From Kaistella sp. SH40-3 (GTDB lineage: Bacteria; Bacteroidota; Bacteroidia; Flavobacteriales; Weeksellaceae): a DNA stretch of 64,000 nt. Shown piece after piece: positions 1 through 8,750 of this stretch. Location: positions 186,001 through 250,000 of the forward strand of contig NZ_JAQYUS010000001.1 of assembly GCF_030686865.1 (NCBI RefSeq). The letters run 5' to 3'. The notes under the pieces are model-generated. The model was not told the origin of the DNA and did no database searches. It worked only from the letters and a program-made list of their open reading frames with translations. The translations under genes were made by a program, and so were the position numbers. Every line of letters starts with the position of its first letter. Position 1 is the stretch's first letter.

Positions 1-525
1 ATCCGTAGCATTTTAGAACTTGAAAACGCAAACTTTGAAAATAATCTAGTGACATTCAAAAGAGATGCTGGAGAGGTTTTAGTTAACTGGAGAAATTCCC
101 AAGAAAAAGCAAGCAACTTTACAACACGTCTATTTGATGCCAAATTAAGAATATACGCCATAAGGTTATCTTTAATATTACACGTCTTAAAACGAGCCAA
201 TGAAGGGCAATTCTATGAAGGTGATCAGATTGATAAGGAAACCGCAGAAAACGCCCTTATTTTAGTTGATTACTTCCGTAACAATGCTTTAAAAATGATT
301 ACCAAAATGAAATTGGATGATCCTTTAGAAGTGTTGGATAAAAATAAACTGAAATTATACGATCTACTACCTGAAGAGTTCACCACTTCAGAAGGTGCGG
401 AAATCGCTAAAACTAATGAATTACTAGGACATACCGCCTTCAGTACTTTCTTAAAAAATAAGAGACTATTTGCTAAGGTGACTAAAGGAGTTTATCAAAA
501 ATTGATCACCGATGACAACGATTAA
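1..525 (+). CDS. DUF3987-type helicase/primase-like protein, C-terminal part
   Basis: This is the C-terminal end of a larger protein. The frame is open back to base 1 with no stop, so the true start lies left of the window. A GTG at 49 is only an internal possibility. The visible part has a helical segment (RLSLILH, then an alternating helix ending in LVDYFRNNALKM) followed by a winged-helix-like tail beginning LYDLLPEEFTTSEG. This is the pattern of the end of DUF3987 proteins, which act as primase/helicase-type replication proteins of Bacteroidota phages and mobile elements. The next gene starts 14 bases before this one stops, so the two are translationally coupled. The family call rests on pattern memory and the ATPase motifs are outside the window. 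Confidence 0.65.
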   Translation: MRSILELENANFENNLVTFKRDAGEVLVNWRNSQEKASNFTTRLFDAKLRIYAIRLSLILHVLKRANEGQFYEGDQIDKETAENALILVDYFRNNALKMITKMKLDDPLEVLDKNKLKLYDLLPEEFTTSEGAEIAKTNELLGHTAFSTFLKNKRLFAKVTKGVYQKLITDDND

Positions 526-1738
526 TTACAAATATAGTTTGGATAAATCTTCCAAGAAGTACCGATGCCAACAGTGCGGAAAAAAGAGTTTAGTACGTTA
601 TGTTGATGGTGATGGTAATTTGCAGAGTGAAGAGTACGGCCGTTGTGATCGTGAGGTAAATTGTGGGTATATTCTTTATCCTGAATCTGAAGGAGAGCAG
701 AAACCATTTATACCAAAACCACCGAAACCACAAGTTTACTTTCCTGAAGATGTATTTATTAAAACTTTGCAGAATATAAACCAAAGTAACTTATATAAAA
801 ATCTAGTAGAATTAAAGATTCCTTCAGAAGATATTAATAAAACTCTTGAAGATTATAAAATTGGAGCCTTAACAAATGGCAAATATTCGGGAGCGGTTAC
901 ATTTCCATTTATCGACCACCTTCAGAGAATTAATTCCGTTCAGGTGAAAATGTTTGATGAGAATAATAAGACCCAAGACCAAACATGGTTACACTCTATT
1001 CTCTACCATTATTATAAAAATAAAACTAAGATTCCTGAATGGATAACAAAGTATTATGATAATGAAAAGAAGACTAATTGCTTATTTGGCGAACATCTAC
1101 TAGATAAGTATTCTACAAAGGATATTATCATTGCAGAAAGTCCAAAGAACACCATTCTAGGAACTTTCTTTATGCCCGAATATCTTTGGATGGCTTCAGG
1201 ATCATTAAGGACATTATCGGTATCAAAACTGAAGAAATTAAGAGGGCGAAATATTCTATTGATTCCTGATACTTCGGTAGATAATGTTGCATTTGATGAG
1301 TGGAATATTATAAAAGAAAATGCAGTCGATGCCGGGCTAAACGTTAAGATGCTAACTTTTCTAGAAGACATTGCAACAATAGAGCAAAAAACCGCAGGAT
1401 ATGACATTGCAGATTATATTACTGAAGAATTGAAAAGAGAGCCTGAAACGCTTCCAATTGAGCCACCACCGCCACCGATTACGGCCCAAGTTTACACACA
1501 AGCCGAAAGGGTAAAGGTAGGACTTGAGTTCTCAACTGAAGGACTTGCAGAACTCGCAAAGAAAATCATTCCTGAAAATGATTCGGTAACCGCTAAGGAG
1601 TTAATCCAAAAACTCTATGATATTGAAGGATTAGATAAAAAAGACGCAACCGATTTGATGCTAGTAATGCGATTGAAGGAAATAATAGACAAGACCAATG
1701 ATGGCAGATACTTCCTTTTTAACTCAACACCGTATTGA
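512..1738 (+). CDS. DUF6371-family zinc-finger/Toprim-like replication protein
   Basis: The 408-aa protein opens with a zinc-ribbon-like segment (CQQCGKK near residue 20, then GRCDREVNCGY near residue 45). This resembles the CHC2 zinc finger of DnaG-type primases. The middle carries a Toprim-like stretch (IIIAESPKN near 207, GRNILLIPD near 245, with acidic residues). A proline-rich linker (IEPPPPPI, about residue 318) precedes a helical C-terminal segment of about 80 residues. This layout matches DUF6371 proteins, which accompany DUF3987 proteins in Bacteroidota mobile elements and probably help to prime replication. It overlaps the preceding gene by 14 nt. The biochemical role is inferred from the motifs. 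Confidence 0.7.
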   Translation: MTTINYKYSLDKSSKKYRCQQCGKKSLVRYVDGDGNLQSEEYGRCDREVNCGYILYPESEGEQKPFIPKPPKPQVYFPEDVFIKTLQNINQSNLYKNLVELKIPSEDINKTLEDYKIGALTNGKYSGAVTFPFIDHLQRINSVQVKMFDENNKTQDQTWLHSILYHYYKNKTKIPEWITKYYDNEKKTNCLFGEHLLDKYSTKDIIIAESPKNTILGTFFMPEYLWMASGSLRTLSVSKLKKLRGRNILLIPDTSVDNVAFDEWNIIKENAVDAGLNVKMLTFLEDIATIEQKTAGYDIADYITEELKREPETLPIEPPPPPITAQVYTQAERVKVGLEFSTEGLAELAKKIIPENDSVTAKELIQKLYDIEGLDKKDATDLMLVMRLKEIIDKTNDGRYFLFNSTPY

Positions 1739-1739
1739 T

Positions 1740-1904
1740 ATGAGAAGTAATACACCAATATGCATTGTTTATAAGAGTGCTGGGAAGACAGTAAAAACGG
1801 AATATTATCTGAGAGGCAAAGAAGTCCCATTTCACAAATTCAAACAGAAAATAAAGCGAATGGATCCGCCACGAATCACTATTAAAAATATAGATGATGA
1901 ATAA
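1740..1904 (+). CDS. Small element protein, paralogue of the next gene's C-terminal domain
   Basis: A 54-aa protein if read from ATG 1740, one base after the preceding stop. An upstream ATG at 1698 would overlap the DUF6371 gene by 41 nt and seems less likely. The sequence contains EYYLRGKEV near the middle and RITI near the end. The same spaced pattern (EYRLKG.QV ... RITI) appears in the next gene, so the two share one small beta-rich domain. This copy lacks the N-terminal leader found on the next one. The function is unknown. Confidence 0.6.
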   Translation: MRSNTPICIVYKSAGKTVKTEYYLRGKEVPFHKFKQKIKRMDPPRITIKNIDDE

Positions 1905-1923
1905 TGAATCTAACAAATACAAT

Positions 1924-2166
1924 ATGAGCAGAGCAAAAATTTTAAAAGAAGTGATGCGACCCACGGAACAGTTTCCGGTTCATTTCACTCAGTACAGCAC
2001 GGATGGACTTTTACTCAAAAATGAGTACAGATTGAAAGGGGAACAGGTAACACAGGAAGTGTATGAACAAGCCCAAAAATTAGCAGCAACTACATTTAAT
2101 GAAAGTCGAATAACTATTGGAAGCAACCAGCCGAATAACAAACGGAAAAACAAACGGAAATCATGA
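1924..2166 (+). CDS. Small element protein with shared N-terminal leader
   Basis: The start at 1924 (about 80 aa) is preferred over ATGs at 1894/1897. It is preceded by an A-rich stretch typical of Bacteroidota starts, and it places the leader MSRAKILKEVM at the N-terminus, matching three other genes of the element. After the leader comes a domain paralogous to the preceding gene (EYRLKGEQV ... RITI), then a lysine-rich tail (NKRKNKRKS). The stop overlaps the next start as ATGA. The function is unknown. The basic tail would suit nucleic-acid binding, which is an inference. Confidence 0.6.
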   Translation: MSRAKILKEVMRPTEQFPVHFTQYSTDGLLLKNEYRLKGEQVTQEVYEQAQKLAATTFNESRITIGSNQPNNKRKNKRKS

Positions 2167-2327
2167 CAAATAGAAAAAAGCAAATAACAGAAGCAATGCA
2201 ACCCGTAAAAATAAAAAAGGGATTCGGCTATTTTCTAAAACTAAGTGGCAATCCTAAGATGAAGGATGTAGCAGGAGAACTAACACAAGCATGGAGGAAT
2301 TTTTTAATTAAAAACAGACAAAAATGA
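2163..2327 (+). CDS. 54-aa element protein with shared N-terminal leader
   Basis: A very short but convincing gene: its ATG overlaps the preceding stop (ATGA at 2163-2166) and its TGA overlaps the next start (ATGA at 2324-2327). Both junctions indicate translational coupling. The protein starts MTNRKKQITEAMQP, which carries the leader shared with the genes at 1924, 2636 and 7657. A basic segment (VKIKKGFGYFLKL) and a short helix ending in a basic tail follow. The function is unknown. Confidence 0.65.
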   Translation: MTNRKKQITEAMQPVKIKKGFGYFLKLSGNPKMKDVAGELTQAWRNFLIKNRQK

Positions 2328-2632
2328 GAGACGAAAGCGGAAAATTCACCAAAGGAAATAATTTAGGTGGGCGCACCAAAGGAGCCAAAAATAAGGTTAC
2401 ACAAAATATTCGTGATACGTTCCTATACTTCATTAACGACAATCTGGAGACGTTACAATCTGACTTTGACCAATTAGATGCTGCTGCTAGATTTAAGATA
2501 ATTTTCGACTTTGCAAAGTTTGTAATTCCCACAGTCAAAACGGTATCGTTTGGAGATGTACTGGAAGAGATGAGCGAGTCAGAATTCAACCGAGTAGTAG
2601 AACAAATTAGAGCCGAATACAGTAAAAACTAA
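2324..2632 (+). CDS. Phage-associated protein with GRTKGAKNK motif
   Basis: The 102-aa protein begins with a basic, glycine-rich segment (GKFTKGNN, then GGRTKGAKNK at about residues 15-24) and continues as helices rich in acidic and hydrophobic residues. The G-R-x-K-G-x-K-N-K pattern followed by helices is common in small phage DNA-binding proteins such as DUF5681-like proteins and some terminase-small-subunit relatives. No large terminase is adjacent, so a packaging role cannot be claimed. It is coupled to the previous gene by ATGA overlap and lies 3 nt before the next start. Confidence 0.55.
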   Translation: MRDESGKFTKGNNLGGRTKGAKNKVTQNIRDTFLYFINDNLETLQSDFDQLDAAARFKIIFDFAKFVIPTVKTVSFGDVLEEMSESEFNRVVEQIRAEYSKN

Positions 2633-2635
2633 GCC

Positions 2636-2857
2636 ATGAAGAGCAGGAAACAAATTCTTAGCGAAGTAATGCACAGTAGTATTCCCAAGTTTAACATTTC
2701 ATTGTTGACAGATGAGCAGTTAGACGATTTGGAAGCGATATTGAAGCGTAAAGGACTAAACTTCATTTCAATTGAGAAAGCCGAAAAACAAGGGTTTAAA
2801 ATACCCAATGACCCAAACGAAATAATAGATAATCTAATTAAATTTTATAAAAAATGA
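2636..2857 (+). CDS. Small element protein with shared N-terminal leader
   Basis: A 73-aa protein starting MKSRKQILSEVMHS, the third of four proteins in this element with the E-[AV]-M leader. The rest is predicted helical: LTDEQLDDLEAILKRKG, then a lysine-rich segment. The stop overlaps the next start (ATGA at 2854-2857). No known family is recognised. Confidence 0.6.
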   Translation: MKSRKQILSEVMHSSIPKFNISLLTDEQLDDLEAILKRKGLNFISIEKAEKQGFKIPNDPNEIIDNLIKFYKK

Positions 2858-3015
2858 GCGACAAATTAAAAGACAAAGAAGTGTCTCCTGACATGGTGGC
2901 CTATCTTAAAGCAAAAGGATTAAAGCCGAAAGAAGGCACAGAACAACCTAAACAACCAGAAAGCCAAATAACGGCAGAAGACATTAAACAATTTATAAAC
3001 AATCAAAAAAAGTAA
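2854..3015 (+). CDS. 53-aa helical element protein
   Basis: A 53-aa reading frame coupled to the previous gene by ATGA overlap and ending 2 nt before the next start. It is charged, contains MVAYLKAKGLKPK, then a glutamine/proline/glutamate linker (about residues 29-38), and ends in a short helix (AEDIKQFINNQKK). Tight packing on both sides is the main evidence that it is real. The function is unknown. The short helices joined by a flexible linker suggest an adaptor or scaffold peptide, which is speculation. Confidence 0.5.
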   Translation: MSDKLKDKEVSPDMVAYLKAKGLKPKEGTEQPKQPESQITAEDIKQFINNQKK

Positions 3016-3017
3016 AA

Positions 3018-3596
3018 ATGACAGCAACAGTAATTCAAAAAGACCAAGCGAAAATTGACAATCAAATTTCAGATTATTTAACCGCAATCGACAAAGTTAA
3101 TACTTTACTAAAAGCGTTCACAGATGCAGGATACACGATTGAAGACAAACAGGCGAATCAATTTTGTCAGAGGAATTTCAATGATGATTCTTTGAGAGCA
3201 TACGCCCTTACTATTTCGTCAACTACTTCACCAACGCAACAAGAAGCCGAAATAAGAGCGATTACAACCGATTTAAAGGGTATTATCGTAAAAGCTATTG
3301 CAGGTTGGAACCTTATATTCCATTCAATGGCAGATGTTCGAGTAAAGAATTTAAAGGCGGTGGAAGACCCTAAAGTTATCAAAGATATTGAAGAGCGTTA
3401 CAGCGTGTATGCAGAAGGCGTTCAATTAGACGTTTTTAGCCAATTAGAGGCTATTGCGGAGCAAATCAATGTAGTCTTCCCACAATTGAAACAAAGTGTT
3501 TTTAATCGACGCTTAGACTTTAGGCATTTATTCAGAGAAGATGCAGAAGGTAAAGTAATTCCCAACTTAGATTTCATCGACTTCTCAGACCTTTAA
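3018..3596 (+). CDS. Element protein of unknown function upstream of tape measure
   Basis: A 192-aa soluble, helical protein with no signal peptide or membrane segment. It is not a family I can name. It sits 2 nt after the previous gene and 63 nt before the tape-measure gene, with a hairpin in the gap. In tailed phages the position before the tape measure usually holds tail-assembly chaperones or tail-tube proteins. The sequence does not show clear features of either, so any tail role is inferred from position only. Confidence 0.55.
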   Translation: MTATVIQKDQAKIDNQISDYLTAIDKVNTLLKAFTDAGYTIEDKQANQFCQRNFNDDSLRAYALTISSTTSPTQQEAEIRAITTDLKGIIVKAIAGWNLIFHSMADVRVKNLKAVEDPKVIKDIEERYSVYAEGVQLDVFSQLEAIAEQINVVFPQLKQSVFNRRLDFRHLFREDAEGKVIPNLDFIDFSDL

Positions 3597-3604
3597 GAGA
3601 GATT

Positions 3605-3633
3605 GGGTGTAAAGTAATTCACACCCTTCTTTT
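3605..3633 (+). terminator. Hairpin between small-gene operon and tape measure
   Basis: GGGTGT (3605-3610) pairs with ACACCC (3621-3626) across a 10-nt loop, followed by a T-rich tract. It could end or attenuate the upstream operon before the tape-measure gene. Confidence 0.5.
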
Positions 3634-3659
3634 AATCAATAACAAATAATATTAAAATA

Positions 3660-6600
3660 ATGAACAATAATAATGGAGCTTTATATTTTGGTGCGGCCAT
3701 CGACATGACAGAGTGGAGAAAAAACCTCACGGAAATGCGTCGGGATATTTTAGGTCTTGGAAACCAAACACAGGCGCAAACCAGACAAATGGATTCTTCT
3801 TTTAAAAACCTTTCCACAGCCGTTGCTGGATATTTTTCGGCTTCGATGCTTAGCGGATTCATTCAGCAGGTAGTGAGTATTCGAGGTGAATTCCAAAAGA
3901 CTGAGATCGCATTCAGCACAATGTTAAAAAGTCAATCGAAAGCAAAAGATTTAATGGCTCAAATGGTGGAATTAGCCGCCAAGACACCTTTCTCTTTGCA
4001 AGATGTTTCGACGGGTGCAAAACAATTATTAGCCTTTCAAGTTCCAGCTGAACAAGTTGTTGACACGCTTACCCGAATGGGAAATATTGCCGCTGGTCTT
4101 GGTGTTCCGCTTGGCAGAATCAACCTTGTGTACGGTCAGGTTATGGCTAAGGGAAAACTTGCAGGTGATGACCTTAGACAATTCACAGAAGCCGGTATTC
4201 CTATGCTTGCTGAACTCGCTAAAAAGTTTGGCACAAGTACAGCCGAAATCTCTAAAATGGTTACCGCTGGTAAAATCGGCTTTAAAGATGTTCAAGATGT
4301 TCTATTCTCAATGACAAACGAGGGTGGAATGTTCTTTAATTTAATGGAAAAGCAGTCCGCTTCATTGTCGGGTCAAGTTTCAAACCTTGGCGATTCATGG
4401 GATCAGATGTTAAATAAAATAGGTGAAGGAAATGAGGGGGTTTTATCGGACGGTATTTCCGCAATGAATTATTTAGTAGAGAATTACGAAGATGTGATTG
4501 AGGTTGTAGGCGTAATGATTGCTACTTATGGAGTTTATCGAGCGGCTTTAATTGCTACTGCAGCGTGGCAACAATTAAGCACTACGGCAACTTTACAACA
4601 GGCATTAGCACAAGGAACTTTAACCACCGCACAAGCATACGGAGCTGCTGCAACAACTATTCTACAAAGAGCGCAATTAAGATTGAATGCAGCAATGACA
4701 GCAAATCCAATAGGCGTTATTATTGGACTTTTAGCGGGTCTGTCCTACGTGATTTACAAGAATGTTTCCGCTACAGAAGCGTATGCAGATATTCAGGGAA
4801 AACTCTCAGAAAAAACCCGAAAACATTCTGAATCCTTAGAAGAGCAACGTTCTAAAATTGACAGCCTTTTAAAAGTTATAAAAGATAAAAATACGTCTGA
4901 CGAGGTCGCAAAAAATGCTTTAAAACAAATCAATTCCATTACAGGCGAGCGTATTAAAGGACTGACAATTGAGGGAATTCGTATTGGTCAAAATACAGTT
5001 GCTATTGGTGGGTATCTCCAAATGCTAGAGAAAGAAGCGAGACTAAAGGCTTTAATCGAGCAGAAATTAGCTTTAGAAAAAAGCAATAAAGATATTGACA
5101 GGGATAATCCTAATAATTTAACGCCCGGTGAACGTATCGGGAATATTAAAGGTGTTGGTGATGTAGTTCGTGGATTGACCGCTCAAGAAAGAAAAGAGCG
5201 TGCAATGATTGAAAAGAGATTGGCTAATAATCGCGCACTTCGTGAAATCGATAAAGAAAGCACGAAATTATTACAGCAAGGAGTAAAACCACCCACTGAT
5301 CCAATTGGTGAAGCGCTTAATATTTCAACAGAAGAAGTTAAAAAGAAAAAAGAAGCTCACAAACGAGAATTAGCGGAAATTTTCTCTAAAGGTTCCATTG
5401 CAGATTTAGAGCAGAGAATTTCTCTTTGGAATGAAGCCTTGCAAAAAGCATCGGGCGATACAGTAAATGAACTCACAAAAAATAAGTTTGGCGATACTGT
5501 TAAGACTGGTAAAACCGTAACGGTTGCTCAAGCAAAAGAAGAAGCAGCAAAGATTAGAAAAGCCATTGCCAAACGTGAAAAAGAAATTTCTATTCAAACA
5601 TTTGATGAGCAAATTACAGAAGCGGAAAGACAGTGGAATAATTACTATAAACTTGCAGAATTCTACGGAAAGGAAATAGCAGATGCTCAGTACAAAGATT
5701 TAATCAATGGTTCTTCTAATTACTTAGGGTACTTGGAAAAGGAACAAGAAGCACTAAAAAGTAAACCAGGAATTCTAACCGATGAAGAGAAACAGTCTCT
5801 TGTATTTATTACGGAAAAAATCAATTCTTTATCCGGAGTAAAAACGCCTTTGCAAAATTGGGAAAATGATATAAGTGATGCGCTTCGTGGGGTTGTTTCT
5901 TTGTCTGAACAAATCGAAATTTTAGAGAATAAAGATGCTGAAATATTTCAATCAGAGGGAGGAAATACGGCTAATTATTTGGCATTCAAAAGGGAAAATG
6001 ATGCACAAATTGAAGCGACAAAAAACCAAATCAAAGATAACTACAAGTCATTTTTAGCGGAACACCAAACCTTTGAGAAACAAAAGGCTGCTATCACCAA
6101 AAAGTACGATGATTTGAGAAAGCAGGCTAAAACACCAGAGGAAGGTGAAAAAATCAATGCAGCAGAAGCGACGGAACAATTGGATGCTTTCTTCAAACAA
6201 ATGCAGGATAACCCCGAATACGCCAAAATGTTCACAGATATGAATTCTGTTGCAACAAAGGAACTTCAAAAATTTCGTGACATTCTCATTGAAAAATTGA
6301 AAGAAACCAAAGCCGAAGCCGATAAAATAAAGATTGGCGAATTCATTAAAAAAATTGATGATCTCATTACCAAAAGGAATCCCGGTGCAGTAATTAAACG
6401 AATGTTTGATGTTATCGGAAATAGCGCATCCACTACGGAACAAAAACTACAAGCCGTCCAAAAAGGACTAGAGGGATTTAATGAATATTTGAAAAGTGCA
6501 GGTGAAATAGCAAGCGGAGTTCAAGGTGTTTTCGTTTCCATGGGTGGAGATATGGATGGGGTTTTTGGTGATATCCTAAATTCTATTCAAAACACTATTC

Positions 6601-7640
6601 AAGGTTTAGAACAGTTTTCAGCAGGAGCGTCACAAGCGATTGAGGGATTTGCTAAGGGAAATATTTTACAAGGAGTTGCGGGTTCAATTAAAGCGATTGG
6701 TGGTCTTGTCAAATCCGTTGGAGCATGGATGAGCGGCGATAAGAAAAAAGAGCGTGAAATCCAAAGGCATGCTAAGGAAGTGGAAGCTTTAGAAAGAGCT
6801 TACAGCGATTTGGCCAGAGCCATTAACAGCGCATTAGGTGACAAGTTTTTTGATGCGTCCAGACAAGGAATAGAAAACCTTAGACAGCAAAAGAATGCTA
6901 TTAATGAGATGATTAGGCAGGAACAAAGCAAGAAGAAAAAAAATAGAGATGATGATAAGATAGCGGAATGGAGACAAAAGCTAAATGAAATTGATAACTC
7001 TATTGCGGACATAGGCCAAAGTATGAGTGATAAAATTTTGAATGGATTAAATGCTAAAGGACTTGCAGATGAATTATCTACCGCTCTTGTTTCTGCTTTT
7101 AGAACTGGTGAGGATTCAGCCGAGGAAATGGGAAAAACTGTTGATAAAATTTTAGCAGACATGGTCAACAATGCATTACGAATGAAACTGCTTGAAGGTC
7201 CTATGAAGGATGTTGTTAACAAGATGCTTTCTAGTATGGGTTATGATTCAAACGGAAACGGAACTTTTGACGGATTGACAGATCAGGAGAGACAGGATAT
7301 AAAAAATATGATCACCACCTCGTCTCAAAATTATGCGAGCGCTCTTCAAGAATATAAAGATTTGTTTGGTGCGGTTGGGACTGTTGGGACTGTAAATGAA
7401 GGGATGAAAGGCGATATTAAAGGTATTACTGAAAAGACTGCAGGAGCGTTGGAAGCGCAAATTAATACGATGCGAGTCTATCAAGCAGAATCATTGGCGA
7501 TTCACAGAAATAATCAATTGACTTTTATCAATTCTCTTAATAATCTGATAGCAATTGAATTTAATACCCGACGGTTACACTCTATCGATGATGGGATCCA
7601 AACACTAATTTCTAAATCAAAAGGACTTGCAGGTATTTAA
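3660..7640 (+). CDS. Phage tail tape-measure protein
   Basis: A 1,326-aa protein with the classic tape-measure layout. After a short N-terminal region comes a tape-measure domain (about residues 70-250). It contains the family phrase AAKTPFSLQDVSTGAKQLLA, then LKLAGDD-type and EAGIPMLAELA segments, and FKDVQDVLFSMT. Hydrophobic segments follow at about 280-370 (VVGVMIATYGVY and IGVIIGLLAGLSYVIY). A very long charged coiled-coil region runs from about 380 to 960. A glycine-rich hydrophobic region lies near 970-1,050, then more coiled coil to the end. Tape-measure proteins set tail length and line the tail tube. By the usual rule of about 1.5 angstrom per residue this one would suit a tail of roughly 200 nm. 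No other tail or head gene is recognisable nearby, which is unusual. Confidence 0.9.
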   Translation: MNNNNGALYFGAAIDMTEWRKNLTEMRRDILGLGNQTQAQTRQMDSSFKNLSTAVAGYFSASMLSGFIQQVVSIRGEFQKTEIAFSTMLKSQSKAKDLMAQMVELAAKTPFSLQDVSTGAKQLLAFQVPAEQVVDTLTRMGNIAAGLGVPLGRINLVYGQVMAKGKLAGDDLRQFTEAGIPMLAELAKKFGTSTAEISKMVTAGKIGFKDVQDVLFSMTNEGGMFFNLMEKQSASLSGQVSNLGDSWDQMLNKIGEGNEGVLSDGISAMNYLVENYEDVIEVVGVMIATYGVYRAALIATAAWQQLSTTATLQQALAQGTLTTAQAYGAAATTILQRAQLRLNAAMTANPIGVIIGLLAGLSYVIYKNVSATEAYADIQGKLSEKTRKHSESLEEQRSKIDSLLKVIKDKNTSDEVAKNALKQINSITGERIKGLTIEGIRIGQNTVAIGGYLQMLEKEARLKALIEQKLALEKSNKDIDRDNPNNLTPGERIGNIKGVGDVVRGLTAQERKERAMIEKRLANNRALREIDKESTKLLQQGVKPPTDPIGEALNISTEEVKKKKEAHKRELAEIFSKGSIADLEQRISLWNEALQKASGDTVNELTKNKFGDTVKTGKTVTVAQAKEEAAKIRKAIAKREKEISIQTFDEQITEAERQWNNYYKLAEFYGKEIADAQYKDLINGSSNYLGYLEKEQEALKSKPGILTDEEKQSLVFITEKINSLSGVKTPLQNWENDISDALRGVVSLSEQIEILENKDAEIFQSEGGNTANYLAFKRENDAQIEATKNQIKDNYKSFLAEHQTFEKQKAAITKKYDDLRKQAKTPEEGEKINAAEATEQLDAFFKQMQDNPEYAKMFTDMNSVATKELQKFRDILIEKLKETKAEADKIKIGEFIKKIDDLITKRNPGAVIKRMFDVIGNSASTTEQKLQAVQKGLEGFNEYLKSAGEIASGVQGVFVSMGGDMDGVFGDILNSIQNTIQGLEQFSAGASQAIEGFAKGNILQGVAGSIKAIGGLVKSVGAWMSGDKKKEREIQRHAKEVEALERAYSDLARAINSALGDKFFDASRQGIENLRQQKNAINEMIRQEQSKKKKNRDDDKIAEWRQKLNEIDNSIADIGQSMSDKILNGLNAKGLADELSTALVSAFRTGEDSAEEMGKTVDKILADMVNNALRMKLLEGPMKDVVNKMLSSMGYDSNGNGTFDGLTDQERQDIKNMITTSSQNYASALQEYKDLFGAVGTVGTVNEGMKGDIKGITEKTAGALEAQINTMRVYQAESLAIHRNNQLTFINSLNNLIAIEFNTRRLHSIDDGIQTLISKSKGLAGI

Positions 7641-7656
7641 TCAAAAAACAACAAAA

Positions 7657-8154
7657 ATGAACTTAGGTAAAAAATTAGCAGTCGAAGCAATGAAATGCAC
7701 GACAATTAAAATGTCTCCAGAATGTTATTCAGAGATAAAAAAATATTCATCATACGATCAAATGTGTTCTAAGTATTTTGCGGATGATAGTTGGGCAATG
7801 TCCAATGACTTTCCTAATATCAATCTCTTAAGACAACATTTCAAGGGGCACGCAGAAAACTATGGTTTTTTTGTAGATCATAAAGGTGACATTACAGCAC
7901 GGAACCGCTTTGCGGTGTTTGGAAATTCTGATGTAGAAACCATATTTAAAGATTACTCTGTTTCAGTGCTTATTGTTAGGCATAATTCAAAAATGAAGAT
8001 AAAGGCAGCAGATAACGCTTTTTTAATGGTTAACGTCTTAGATTCTGCTAGCGTTGAAATTGAAGCGGCAGACAGTTCCAAAGTGATTGTTTACCAATAT
8101 GGAAGCGATTCTAAAGTGAAACAATCCGGGAATGTTGAAATTAAAAAACGGTAA
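7657..8154 (+). CDS. Beta-helix-like element protein with shared N-terminal leader
   Basis: The ATG at 7657 (165 aa) follows an A-rich stretch and gives the N-terminus MNLGKKLAVEAMKC, the fourth copy of the leader seen at 1924, 2163 and 2636. An in-frame start at 7627 would overlap the tape-measure gene and bury the leader. The C-terminal half is repetitive, alternating hydrophobic and small or charged residues (AADNAFLMVNVLDSASVEI, then AADSSKVIVYQYGSDS). This is the look of a short right-handed beta-helix, as in many phage fibre or baseplate proteins. Position after the tape measure fits a tail-tip part, but that is inference. Confidence 0.6.
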   Translation: MNLGKKLAVEAMKCTTIKMSPECYSEIKKYSSYDQMCSKYFADDSWAMSNDFPNINLLRQHFKGHAENYGFFVDHKGDITARNRFAVFGNSDVETIFKDYSVSVLIVRHNSKMKIKAADNAFLMVNVLDSASVEIEAADSSKVIVYQYGSDSKVKQSGNVEIKKR

Positions 8155-8265
8155 TTAGCAGAAAAAGTATTTTAAATGTGAGTTTAAATCACATTATCAA
8201 TAATCTAACAAAAATAGCGGTGTAGAAAGCCTATGCCGCTTCATAAAAAAATAATAAATTTGAAT

Positions 8266-8676
8266 ATGGGAGATCTAGTAAAAAAGGAAACTATTGAAAG
8301 GATAGTAGACAGACGGATAGAAGGTTTTGATATGAGCCAAGAATCCAAAGAGAAAATCAGGAAGAAAATCAATACTGATGAACTTGTTGATTTTGCTAAT
8401 AATGGAGTTAACTCGTCTGTAGTTCTAAATATGTCTAAAGAAAGTCAGTCATTTCAGGTATCTTCTTTTGAAGATATTATGAAGTATGTAGTTTCGATAG
8501 TCAAATGGGACATTGTAGAGGGAGTGGTCAAAGCTTTAAGCGAACTAAAAGATTTTAAAATACCACCAAATAAAGAGGAAACAATAAACATGCTTATTGA
8601 CCTGAAAACCCTTGATGATCCGGGGAATTTTCAAAGAATATTGGCTGACATTTTCGAAAACGATTTGGCTGTATAA
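8266..8676 (+). CDS. Element protein of unknown function
   Basis: About 136 aa from ATG 8266; an ATG at 8233 would add 11 residues. The protein is highly charged and helical (KKETIERIVDRRIEG, then KEKIRKKI), with a hydrophobic helix in the middle (MKYVVSIVKWDIVEGVVKALSEL). No family is recognised. It lies 111 nt after the beta-helix-like gene and is followed directly by a terminator, so it is the last gene of the tape-measure transcription unit. Confidence 0.5.
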   Translation: MGDLVKKETIERIVDRRIEGFDMSQESKEKIRKKINTDELVDFANNGVNSSVVLNMSKESQSFQVSSFEDIMKYVVSIVKWDIVEGVVKALSELKDFKIPPNKEETINMLIDLKTLDDPGNFQRILADIFENDLAV

Positions 8677-8686
8677 CCTTAACTTC

Positions 8687-8714
8687 AAACCTTCCAGAGA
8701 TGGGAGGTTTTTTT
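8687..8714 (+). terminator. Terminator of the tape-measure operon
   Basis: A nine-base stem, AAACCTTCC (8687-8695) with GGGAGGTTT (8702-8710, one G-T pair), encloses a 6-nt loop and is followed by T residues. It lies 10 nt after the stop of the preceding gene. Confidence 0.75.
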
Positions 8715-8750
8715 ATCCTTCTTAATAGTCTAAATTATAAAATTAACATC

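Noticed and set aside
7627-7656. Upstream start for the beta-helix-like gene
   Set aside because: It overlaps the tape-measure gene and would bury the leader shared with three other proteins; the ATG at 7657 has an A-rich context.
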